This document shows positions 1 to 10,598 of a DNA stretch of 64,000 nt, piece by piece. The translations under genes were made by a program, and so were the position numbers. Within the stretch, counting starts at the first letter, position 1. Each line of letters starts with the position of its first letter. The notes beneath the pieces were generated by a model, which saw nothing but the letters and a program-made list of their open reading frames with translations, searched no databases and had not been told where the DNA came from. The stretch is from Chondrosia reniformis. Its lineage: Eukaryota > Porifera > Demospongiae > Chondrillida > Chondrillidae. The stretch is taken from NCBI GenBank assembly GCA_947172415.1, contig OX359192.1, positions 7,240,401 through 7,304,400 of the forward strand, in the 5' to 3' direction.

Positions 1-765
1 ATTCACTTAATTTCTTTACGAATCGCTCCCACTATAATTGAGCAATGGTTATACAAGTTTTCTTACGGTTCCGTAGTAGAATTTAGTCACGTGCTGCGGA
101 ACGTTCCATTCCGTTCCGCATTTTTGTGAAAACTAAGTTAAAACTAACTTCGTTTCCCAACCATGAACAAAACACAGTTGCACACTCTTATTTCTTATGA
201 ATTCTCAATATTTATGAACACCTGTTTTGGAAAGTAAATGACAAACTGTTGAATGGGAGGGGCTTCCACTGAGAGCATGCTTTTTATGGTAGGTATGTAC
301 AGTATGTAATGGGACCATGATAGGTTAAGGATGCATGGCTTTAATTTGTTAGTCGACTCAGTTATGGAGTGTACACCATATCATAGCAATGAATGATTTA
401 ATTCATTAGCTATATATGCATGAATCATACAACACCCTTGCTGGTAGGATTCATGCATAGCTAATGCTTCACTGTGCAACATCCCATGAAAACCGTCATA
501 CTCTATAATATCGTTATCGCTCTCGCTTCTACAAAATAATACAGCTCGAAAAATTTGCAATAGTTTCGTTTAATAATTAGTCCAAAAGCTTATATAGTTT
601 TTTAGTTATAGCTGGCGAAGAAGAATAAGAATATGAAGAAGACGAAAATGGGAATTTTTAAAGTTTATTATTTCGCCTGCCTTTAAGGTCTATTTAGAGT
701 ATGTATAGTGTATATTTAGCTATACATAGCCTTGTTTTGTCGATTTTCGGCCTATTTCGGGATTT
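1..765. other. Non-coding stretch, no gene seen
   Basis: No reading frame with recognisable protein similarity, no RNA gene and no clear repeat boundary were seen. There is a small inverted repeat around 95-120 (arms tgcggaacg and cgttccgca). The rest is AT-rich intergenic or old repeat sequence. Confidence 0.4.
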
Positions 766-958
766 TGCTCCTATACCGATGTATAGTGAAAACGAAACAG
801 CCGGTACCATCCCTACATAGGGAGTACTGATATGAAAAAAAGATACATAATGTTCTTCAGACTAGAGAATAAAGAGAGTTTTATCAGAGCGTACGGTAGT
901 ACTCTCTATGTAGGGATGGTACCGGCTGTTTCGTTTTCCCTATACATTTATAGGAGTG
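766..958. mobile_element. Short hairpin/MITE-like element with about 55-60-bp inverted arms
   Basis: The left arm (about 768-828) and right arm (about 898-957) are inverted copies. The core 781-827 matches the reverse complement of 898-945 with about two mismatches and contains the palindromic ggtacc. About 70 bp of AT-rich spacer separates the arms. There is no coding capacity. The size and near-perfect arms fit a miniature inverted-repeat element or foldback. No target-site duplication was confidently found, so the family is unassigned. Confidence 0.6.
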
Positions 959-1230
959 TCTAGATTACACCTGCCCTAGAAAATAATATGGGCTGGAGGA
1001 GTGCCTCAGAAAGACAATTAGTACAAGCAGTACTATTTTTTAGAAAGATATCCATCGTGGAATCAAACAGATTGTGTTATATGATACTACAATATATGAA
1101 GAGGAAAAATAACCCCAGAAGGTGGGGTAAGATGAAAGATACCTGTTGATTATTTATTAAATCACCAATTCAATTAAGTCAAGTATGTTATCAGTCAGAA
1201 AGTAATGGTACAAGAGCAACAAAGATGGAC

Positions 1231-2262
1231 CAATGAGGTGCAGAAAAAAACCTAAGCTCAATTTTTATCAAAAAATTTGGTTTCAGATCCCTCCCCATAG
1301 CTGACCAGATGAATTTGAAACAGGTTCGCAGTTTTTTGTGTAACCTAATAGGTGGCACTTTGCCAATCAGGGAAGAAACTGGGAGATTCTCTAATGAGGC
1401 TAGAGAAGACAGATGGTGCAGACTTTGTAGTAATTACTCAGAGATTGAGGACACTATCCATTTCCTAGCAATTTGTCCCCAACTGTCTGAGGTCCCTGCA
1501 GTGGGATATGGCACTTCCTTTTCATCCAGCAAACACCTAGCTGTGTGCTTGGCTGCAGCTGGTGTGTTGGATGAGTTAGTGGCTATGCGGTTAAGGGCGT
1601 TTTATAAAGTAAGGTGCGATATAGGAGAATGAGAATATAATACTTAAATTGATTTAATGCAAGCTCCCTCCGGTACCATGGTGACATGAATATAGTAGGT
1701 AGGTATGCAGTAGTTTTAATATATGCATATCATTTATGACAACTCTTTAAAGTAATTCATTGATGAATTGATGCATGGAACTACTACATGCAATAGGGTA
1801 ATTCAAGATAAGAGGTTAGACTGTTACACATTTAGAATTTAGGTAGGTGTACATGTAGATAATCTTCTGGGTATATATTAGTATATTTTTTATATTTTAC
1901 TTTTATCTGTATACATGCACAAAGACCTGTATCCTCAGCAGACCGATTTAGGATGATTTAGGCTTGAGAACATTGGATTGTTGATAGTACCTTACTATAT
2001 GGTGTCAATTTTCCGATAAATGTGTCAGATATATATTACAGTCATCAATAGAGACCCAAATCCATGCAATTGCAAGAAATCAAGATTGAAACTCTTTAGA
2101 TGTAGCTTCGATTCTGATCTGTGTTATGGTATTTTAACTGACCCTTGTATTTTATATTTTATAGTGACTAATGGGCCCAGTCTGGCCTAGTGCATACATC
2201 ATATTTTGATTTGCACGTGTCACTGTAATAAATGTTATTATTATTATTATTATTATATTCTA
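1231..2262 (+). mobile_element. 3' fragment of a non-LTR retrotransposon (LINE)
   Basis: An open stretch at 1309-1632 encodes the typical C-terminus of a LINE ORF2 protein: a CxxC...H...C knuckle (CRLCSNYSEIEDTIHFLAIC) followed by a short helical tail and a stop. About 600 bp of untranslated sequence follows and ends in a (TTA)n tail at about 2233-2260, a usual LINE 3' end. The reverse transcriptase and endonuclease parts are absent, so this is a 5'-truncated dead copy. The exact clade is not assigned. Confidence 0.6.
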
Positions 2263-2339
2263 TATATCTTATATCTATATATCTATATTCCCTATATCCT
2301 ATGAGTAGCTGTTGTTGAAGTTTAGTCGCATTCCTCCAA

Positions 2340-3160
2340 CAAGAGTTTACTATAGATGGTACATTAACAATGTCACCATATGTGTAGGACTGTGCCCCTG
2401 TAGTTGCTAATCTTTTTCTGTTTGCCTATGAGTATGAGTTTATGAAAAGACTACTTAAGGATAACATCACCCTAGCTATTAAATTTTCCAGGCTATAAAA
2501 CTATATATCTCTACTGTGTATATGCTCCCAAATTCATACCTATGTATATAACAATAATACTTATAGGTATATTGATGACCTTTTATGTATTAACAACAAG
2601 GATTTTGAACTGTCAATTAGTGACATTTACCCCAAAGAACTTAATATTCTTAAAAAGACAAATATCAGTGCTAGCCCTAGGAAATCCCCCTTTTAAGACT
2701 TAGATATAACCATTACTAGTAAGTATATGATAGGACTTTAACTTTAAATTAAAATATTGATATAGTAAATTTCCCCATTTAGATAGTAATATTCCTAATA
2801 CCCAAGCCTATATGGTGTCTTTATTTCACAACTAATTAGGTATTTCAGAATATGTAGTGCATGACTTCTCCAGTTTTCAGGCTAAAGGTTTGCAGTTATG
2901 CAGTAGGCTTATTAAGCAGGGTTACAAATACTTTAAGCTAAAATCAACCTTTAAAACCTTCCATTCACTATGTAGCTCTCTCTTAAGGCAACTGAATACT
3001 ACTGTTCTAAACTCATTGCTGGATAGGCTCTTACAGTCAGTAGGATCCCCCAGCTTCAACTTATCAAATATGCTAACAATCTTTGAGACCCATTCAACCT
3101 TTATATTATTAGCTAATATGCAATTGATTATTCTTTTAAAATTACAGAATCTAGCCTGAT
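2340..3160 (+). mobile_element. Decayed reverse-transcriptase remnant, possibly Penelope-like
   Basis: Broken plus-strand frames give pieces typical of an RT: APVVANLFLFAYEYEFM, then YRYIDDLLCINNKDFELS near 2550-2620 (a YIDD-type active-site motif), IYPKELNI, then NFPHLDSNIPNTQAY near 2770-2810, and GLQLCSRLIKQGY within 2857-3159. The order matches the RT of elements whose protein contains FRYIDD and NFP-SNIP motifs. Several stops and shifts interrupt it, so it is inactive. Assignment to the Penelope-like group is from memory of the motif pattern and is uncertain. Confidence 0.5.
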
Positions 3161-3435
3161 TAAGAGCTTTTGCCAGTACAACACTACTTTTATCCTAACT
3201 CTCCACCTTGCAGGAATCCAATTACTTTTTGTCTCTAAGGTGTGACAGGGTGGTGTATTCCTACCCCTAGGAAGCCCCTTAAGGCCCTATTCTGTACCTT
3301 ATCTACCATCCTCTCAGGTGACCTAACCCCCCCATACTTCGGCCCCATAATCCATGACTGGGGTTACTAATTATATAGCTTAGAAAACAATGCAAACTGA
3401 GGTTCAATATCTCTACATTTACATATAAGAGAGCT

Positions 3436-4020
3436 TAGGGCTCTATTACTGCTTGCTACTAGCTCGTTCTTCAATCATCTTGAAAAGGTCCAAGTGTTCA
3501 GTAATGGGGAGGCCTAAATAGCTGTATCTTTCAACCACTTCCACACTACATCCTTTAATTGTAAACCGGCTGTTAGTTCTCTGCTTCTTTCTAGGCCTGA
3601 CATGCAACACACCTGACTTTGAGTTATTAACCACCAAGCCATTTGCCTCACACCAATCCCCTACTAAATCTAGACTTTTCTGCAGGTCTTCCTCACTAGA
3701 TTCAATGAGAACTAAATCATCTGCATATAACAGGTGAGCTATTCTTTCCTTTCCTAAGGCAACTCCTCTTTTGTTAGCCTTTAGTGCAGTCCTGATGTCA
3801 TCAATAAAGAGGCTAAATAATGTGGTAGACAGGATACATCCTTGCCTAAGCCTAAGGCCTCTTCCTACACTAAATTATCCACTTACCTGGCATTGAACAT
3901 CACGGTATATCTCCTTCAGCATGCCTAAGAAGCTGCCTTGGATACCTCTTAGCTCCAATTTTTTCCATAAAAGATTTCTATCTACAGAGTCATATGCTTT
4001 CTTTAATTTTATAAGTCTAT
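3436..4020 (-). mobile_element. LINE reverse-transcriptase fragment
   Basis: Read on the minus strand, the segment runs KKAYDSVDRNLLWKKL (about 4010-3960), GIQGSFLGMLKEIYRDVQ, LRQGCILSTTLFSLFIDDI, then LLYADDLVLIESSEEDLQ (about 3750-3690) with the catalytic YADD box, and finally VVNNSKSGVLHV and ERYSYLGLPI. This is the standard order of RT domains in non-LTR elements. A stop interrupts it near 3880 and both ends are missing, so it is a dead internal fragment. It lies opposite in strand to the LINE 3' piece at 1.2-2.3 kb, so the two need not come from one insertion. Confidence 0.7.
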
Positions 4021-4152
4021 AAAGCACAAAATTTATAAATAGTCGGAGATTTGAAACTTATTGTATTTACATGAAAGTGTAGGACCTACAAGTCGAATCT
4101 TTATCGATCATGGTGATTATCGGACAATCGTTCTACATTTTTGTAATTGAAG

Positions 4153-7100
4153 ATGGCGTCACTTAAATATGGCTGGTAAGCAGAAATTTTGAAATTAGAG
4201 GTAAGCTTTATGATTGTAGTCTTTTTGTGTTAAATGTAGGAAGCCTGCAACTAGAAGTTATGCTGTGGAGTATAGTCAAGAAAGCTGCAATTTTGAGACT
4301 GCAGATTCACATCCCTTGGTAACCGTAGTAAAGGTATTTGAATGTTTATTTTTGAAGTATACGCAGTATTGTCAAGCTTCCTTCTTGCTCTTGTAGACCA
4401 TTGATATTAGTGGAAAGCAGAGCGAGAAGAAAACCAAGAAGGAAAAGGAACAAGCCTTTATTGATCCGTTGAGTTCTGTGACTGACCCTCTCTCAGTTTC
4501 ATCAGTCCAAGACCCGCTATCTGCAGCCCTCTTCAGCGAGTCTGTTAACAGGAGTGCTCCGCAGGCAGGCGCACAGAAAGCGAAGGAACCAGTTGTGAGT
4601 TGCACCAGCTTGTTCCTTCTTGCTGGTCAATCCAGTCGTATGTTGTCTAGCAGGATGATGAGAACATTTTGGCTGGGGACTTTGAGACATGGAGCACAAA
4701 GAAGACTTCTATTCTTAGCAAATACACAACCTCTGAAAAGATTTCCATTACTACAGTTAGTCAATGAATTAAGTGAACCAGTAATTTTTAGTAATTTATT
4801 GTTGCTTGAACGTGTGTAGTCTTTCCTTAGTAATGAAGACAAGGAAAAATGTAAGTTTAACTTTTAAGCTTCCAGAATATTAAATGCAACACTATTTATG
4901 CACATTTTTCAATTCAACAATAATTTATTGCTTCTCTGATTGCGTATTGAGATTGTAATCTGTACTGAAGCGCATGTGTACTGCAGTTCATCCCATGTCA
5001 TGCTATAGTGGAGACAAAGGCTCAGGCTGCATCAGCTGATACCTTCAAGCATCGTCTAGAGCAACTTGATGACATGGAAGAAGTGGGTGTTTGAATCTTT
5101 ATTTTTATCATTGTGTGATAGCTCTTCTTTCAACAGGGCTCAGTGAAAGAAACTTTGACATTGACGCAGCGCGAATATGTTGATAAGATTGAGCAGTTAA
5201 ATCTTAATCTTTCCTTAGCTTGGGAGAGGGAGCAGAAAGTTAAGGCCCTCAAGATAGCTATACAGGTAGGCTAAACCACTAGTACTGGTGATAGGTAGTG
5301 CATATCAACTCCTTTATCTTAGTGTGCTAAACTGCTAGCTGATACATCAGTCATACAATTCTATCCAAGCAAGTTTGTCTTGGTCACGGAGATATTGGAT
5401 AACTTTGGTAAGTATTGTTAATAAATCTTCTTCTTTTCTCCTTACTCTTCTTGCATAAAGTTCATTATTGTTTGACCGAGTGTCCACTTAGTATGTGAAA
5501 CATCCATGTCTTGTTACAATAGGTGTTTTAGTTTTTGAAAGAATTAGACAAAAGTCTGCTTTTCAGCCAGGAGAATCTAAGCCTAAGATATTACCAGGTA
5601 CCTTGTGTATAGCTGTTGATAAAGATGTCTTTGTTGAAGTGTTTCCATTGTCCACACAACTGTACATGCAATAGAAAATTTTACACCAGAGGAAGTACCG
5701 GATTCAGCCAAGGAGACTTGCAGGAACTGGTTCTTCAAGATAGCCAGTATCAGAGAACTGATACCCAGATTGTATCCGACAACACACACCCAGTTAGGAC
5801 ACGTGCATCACCCCTATCTGAATGGTAATACTATAGCCACGAGGTCTATGTATGGAGATTCAAAGATACTGTACACAAATAGTGTGGAATATCTCGGGTT
5901 AATGTGCATGTATCATACGTACGTATGTACAAGTTTTGGGTTTAGTCCTTGACTGTCAGCAGCTTTGTTGAAGTAGCCATTTTAAAGTGCTACAGTTTTC
6001 TTGCCAAGAAGGAGTACAGGCAGGCGCTGATTCGCCTCTCCAGTTCAGCCCGAGGGATGGGGGATCCCCTTGTTGCAGCCTACGCAAGGACATACCTCAG
6101 TCGGGTGAGCAGATGCCTGTTGCGTCACATATTAATCTCCTTGCTGCCTTATAGTTGAAGTGGTTGAACTCTTTAATAACTGGTTGCTATGTGTTTACAA
6201 CCTGTAGGTTGGTATATCCGTTGCCCCAGCAACGAGGGACCACCTACTTCCCTGCTATTGTGACACCCTTCAGACACTCCATCAGTTTAAATCGGAGAGA
6301 ATACAAGATATATTGGGACTGCAGAGATTGAGTAAGCAACCAGAGGCCTGGACTGAGGAGACTGTCTAATCCTTTACCTTGTGTATTTCTGTCTAGATCA
6401 CAAGATGTACATTTCACTGTTTGAGCCAGCATTTGATTGGAACTTCCAATGTCTAGCACACAGATGCTCCGAGGTATGCCCCTCAGGTTGGTTTGAGTGC
6501 CATGTATACATATGTGCCTCTTTTACACGTGGTGTATTAGAGTGTTTTAGAGGAGGTTTTGGACAAGTTTAAGAGTTTTCCAAAGGATGTGTTGTGAGTT
6601 TATTTTAACTGACTGATTGGATTAGTAGCCATTCCCTGTCTGTTGTCTCCCTTGCAGAGGTCGTGGTCTGGTACTCTACTCCATTATGTCCTCCTTCAAA
6701 CCAGATTATGTAGCTTCAAGGTACCGTCTTCTAACACATATGTAGTAACTGCCACTCTTCTCCATTGGAACTACTATACAGTTCATTTGTGTGTTTTCCT
6801 ATATAATTTAAAAACATATATCTACAAAGATCCTTACAGTTTGCCGAGTTGATAAAGACCCTTGATGAAGATACCTACTCAAAGAACATGCTGTATGCAA
6901 CATTGGGAACTAATGTGGCACTAGCTGATCCTCCAAAGGACGATAGGATGCCCCTGCTCAAACTGGTATGGAAGGTCATCTCCTCCATCGATGATGCAAA
7001 GGTGAAGCTTAGGCAATCAATATTAACAGCAGCACCTGATATAGCTTCACTCTGTCTGTTACTTTAGGAGTTTGTGACTTGTGCTGAAGCTTGGATTGAG

Positions 7101-9676
7101 TATGTAGCAAAGCACTTTACAGTGAGTGAAATATCCTTGCCGCTTGTCAAAGTGTCACTGTATTCTGTTATTGACATACTTTCTGAGAATAGAAGCGTGA
7201 AATTAACCTCATGTTGGGAGACATCATCAAGCATATGACTGTGGACAGAGCCTTTGAGTCACACTATCCTCAGGTAGGGGGAGTTTTGTAGCAAGCTACC
7301 TCTCTGATCCACCCATCCCCCTCCTATCCTCCTGGTATGTACATAAATGTATCTCACTTTAATCTTCTGCAGCTGCTGACAATAATTAGCAAAATACTCA
7401 GTCACATGCACAACAATTTCAGTGACTTGTTTGCTATGGAGCACTTCTTGTCATTTGTGGACCTGCTGCAGAAGGAGTTGGTGAAGGTGGAGGCTTGCAA
7501 GTCCATCTGTTCCACTTTTGCTGCCCACCAGATGGGGTCAACAAGCGACCCGGTTATCCTCAATGCAATGATGTACCTGGGAAAGGTGATGCATGACAGC
7601 TTGAGGTGAGTTCCAACAACTTTAGGGTAGCTCTGTATGAGTCTGCATTGCTATTGTTGCCAAGCAACCCCTTATGTTAAGGGACTATCCTTGTTCCTGC
7701 AGTGCTATGAGCCTCAAAGACGAGTGCAGACAGGTATCAAACCTCATCAACAGCTTTATTAGTAAGGTTAGTTTTGCTTTAATGATGTGCATACCATGAG
7801 CAGCCATATTGTTCTTCTCAACTTCTGTACCCTTTCGGTTTTGAGTTAAGAAGCATACGTATATCAAAACAGCAGATTTGTTTTAACCTTGAGCTAAATA
7901 TTGTATGTATTCATATAATTGGATCTGTCATACAAGGATGGATTCTGTCTAAAATGTTGCATTTCTATGTGAATAAAAACAGTTGTGGTTATTTAAGATT
8001 GTGATCTCCAGGTGCATGTACTAGCTTCTTCATTTTAAAGGTTGATTTTGGCCAAGACTTTGAACAGCAGTTGAGCTTTTTTGTGGATGCCAGAGCTTCG
8101 TACACCAATTTGGATCAAGTCTTGATACACCTTGTTCAGTGCGTAAACCAGTTGGCGATGAACACCTTGCATATTGTTAAAGGAATCCACAAAGGAAAGA
8201 CTTCTGCTTTTGTTAGGGTTAGTGGTACCTAGGACATACGTAGCTTAGTTAGTAGAGGAACAGGAACACAGCCTAATCGGATAAATAACAATGATGCCCT
8301 AAGCTGATTCATCTAAGTTACCAACTTGTGATGACTCTACTGTTCTCTTTCACATTAGGCTTGCTTTGCTTATTGCTTCATCACAATTCCATCACTGACC
8401 AATGTGTTTGCCAAGCTGAATCTCTATTTACTGAGTGGCAGAGTGGCCATCATCAATGGAGCACTATCTCAAGGTATCCCATAATATCATGCAATAGGCA
8501 CGTACATGAAACATCTATCTTTTTGAATTATATATACACATATTTATATATAATATTTATGTATGTATATAATTGGTGTCTTATGTGAACTGCAATGCTG
8601 AGTTTGTGAAATTGTTGTTGACAGGTGATGCCTTCTTGAAGAATGCTATAACACTTATTCCTGATATTCCTGAAATGTTGGAGATTAACAATAAGAGACA
8701 GTCAACTGAAACCTTTATTACTACCTTCTGCCAAAACTTCCTGTCCACTCTGTTGGTAGTCCCAGACAACCCAGATCTGGGGGTGGTGTATCTCCTCAGC
8801 GGACTCTTGAATGCTCTTAGAAAATACTCTTGGCAAACCAACAGTTTGGCAAAAGTGGTGATGTTCTCAGATGCCCTTTTCCTGTTAAGTGCCATTTGCC
8901 AGGAGGAGTACATTTACCATATACACAATGGTAAGTGTATGTATGTGTTTGTGTATAGTGGAACTCTCCTCTAAATACTTGCATCTTGAAGGGTTATAAA
9001 TACTCAGCCTCTTACTGTCTTTTGGTCTGAAATAGTATCTACAGTTGCTAAGGATGGATTAATTCAAACAGAACATTGTACATCTATACTGTATTAATCT
9101 GTGGTTCAGTATCTGGTCACATGATGGTCATGTGATCTGACACTCTGGTGATAATCTTATTCATATCCATACCTGTATGTAGTTGACAGTAATGACAGCC
9201 TGTATGCTAGTGATCCAAAATTCTTGGCAGAGATTGCCAGTTTAGTTGATGTAGTACTGAACACTTTGAAGGACACCATTGCAGAGATATCAGAACCTCA
9301 CCTTGTAAGCACCATTTGAACTGTTGAAAGTGCCCTTAAAGAGTGTGTTTAATCATTTGGCCTTATCTTCTGTTTTCAGATTGGAAGAGCAGCTGTTATA
9401 CTCTTTAGAAGAGCAATGACATGTTCTCAACTCTCGGATGATAAAATGGCTGCATTTATCCGAGACATATGGAAGCAGATTAATGCTACAACTTCACTTC
9501 CAGCCCATATTAAGGTATGCAATGGTGTAAGAAGCAGTGCCCCCTTTCACCTATGGTAAGGGTCCATAGGAGACTCTTTTGTGTAGTTGTGTCCAGTTGA
9601 TGGAATCTTTAATTTGTTTTGCGTGCAGGATGCCTGTCGTCAGAGTATGCTGACTCACAAAGTGGCTGTAAACTAG
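4153..9676 (+). CDS. VPS35L: VPS35L, retriever-complex scaffold subunit
   Basis: Orthologue of VPS35L (C16orf62), the VPS35-like subunit of retriever, which with the CCC complex recycles cargo from endosomes to the cell surface. Twenty-six exons give 957 residues, close to the human length: 4153-4175, 4240-4333, 4397-4594, 4654-4755, 4820-4850, 5009-5082, 5137-5265, 5323-5407, 5523-5597, 5675-5771, 5963-6104, 6208-6331, 6397-6473, 6541-6593, 6658-6720, 6830-7001, 7068-7121, 7193-7273, 7373-7605, 7703-7766, 8041-8217, 8359-8473, 8625-8930, 9183-9304, 9380-9514, 9629-9676. Diagnostic blocks include [97 protein letters not shown] and [17 protein letters not shown]. The start gaagATGGCGTC is the first in-frame ATG and the N-terminus aligns. 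Acceptor choices for exons 5 and 6 rest on frame only. Confidence 0.95.
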
Positions 9677-9745
9677 AAACTGTTTTGATAAACTTTAATA
9701 TTTTCTTTACGTGCCTGCGTGTATTTTGTAAATCTTTAATTAAAA
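9677..9745 (+). promoter_or_regulatory. 69-bp gap between the VPS35L stop and the Nudix start
   Basis: Only 69 bp separate the stop of VPS35L from the ATG of the next gene on the same strand. There is no AATAAA; the only poly(A)-like hexamer is ATTAAA just before the Nudix ATG. The VPS35L 3' end and the promoter of the Nudix gene must therefore overlap coding sequence, or the two share a transcript. Confidence 0.5.
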
Positions 9746-10588
9746 ATGGCTGTCGAAAAGAAACGGGAAGAGCTATTCAGTAAATTCAAGGAGTGCTGGT
9801 TGGAATTAAAGGGAAAGCCTTTGTTACCCCTACACCCAAATCTTCCTCCTCTATTTAGGCTTTCAGCACTGCCGTTGACATTGTCGTTTAAAAGACTACC
9901 AGAAGCCGCTGTTCTCTTTCTCGTGAATGAGGTAGATGGGCAACTGTCGGTTTTGTTGACGCAGCGGTCCGCTACAGTGAAGACGTCTCCGAATGAGGTG
10001 TGTCTTCCCGGCGGGCACCTAGAAAGAGGAGAGACAGCGACTGAAGCAGCTCTTAGGGAGACAGAAGAAGAAGTGGGAGTACCACGAGGCGATGTGGAGA
10101 TTATTGGAGCTCTTCCATTTCAGAAGGTTCATAGCCATGGACATGATCTTTTGAAGGAACCTCTTAAAAACAATGGCTACGAACGCAGCTTACAATTCGC
10201 TGACGGAATCCGTGTCACCATAATTTTAGGGATTTTGAAGAGTAACGATACGTATGCTCTTAAATTCGACCCAAAAGAGGTTGCAGATGCGTTTTGGGTT
10301 CCGCTCCACGTGTTCCTAGATCAAAACAGTCACTCTGTTCAGAAATATTCCGGACTTGTGATAGCTAGGGAAGTTAGTCTTTTCCACTGCATGTCTCCAG
10401 AAGGCAAGGACCACTTGGTGTGGGGACTGACGGCTGACATGTGCATCATTGCATCAAGTATGCTGTTGAATACCCTTCCAGGATTCCCAATCTGTAAACT
10501 GGTTGTAACAGAAGTGCTACTTTTGCAAGATGGCCTGCTATGCACTCCTATGCAGGCTTTGTTTATAAACTTGAAATCTCATTTGTAG
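9746..10588 (+). CDS. Intronless Nudix hydrolase, NUDT7/8-like CoA diphosphatase, probable peroxisomal
   Basis: A single exon of 280 residues. The Nudix box (GX5EX7REUXEEXGU) is intact around residues 90-112: GGHLERGETATEAALRE then TEEEVG, with the catalytic glutamates. Upstream LLTQRS...NEVCLPGG matches the UPF0035-type signature of coenzyme A diphosphatases (NUDT7/NUDT8), which hydrolyse CoA and acyl-CoA to 4'-phosphopantetheine species and 3',5'-ADP. Downstream EVADAFWVPL and WGLTADM also fit that family. The protein ends in SHL, an accepted variant of the C-terminal peroxisomal signal, which favours NUDT7 over the mitochondrial NUDT8. It lacks introns beside a 26-exon neighbour, so it may be an old retrocopy. 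Substrate is inferred from family. Confidence 0.85.
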   Translation: MAVEKKREELFSKFKECWLELKGKPLLPLHPNLPPLFRLSALPLTLSFKRLPEAAVLFLVNEVDGQLSVLLTQRSATVKTSPNEVCLPGGHLERGETATEAALRETEEEVGVPRGDVEIIGALPFQKVHSHGHDLLKEPLKNNGYERSLQFADGIRVTIILGILKSNDTYALKFDPKEVADAFWVPLHVFLDQNSHSVQKYSGLVIAREVSLFHCMSPEGKDHLVWGLTADMCIIASSMLLNTLPGFPICKLVVTEVLLLQDGLLCTPMQALFINLKSHL

Positions 10589-10598
10589 AGTTAAGTAT

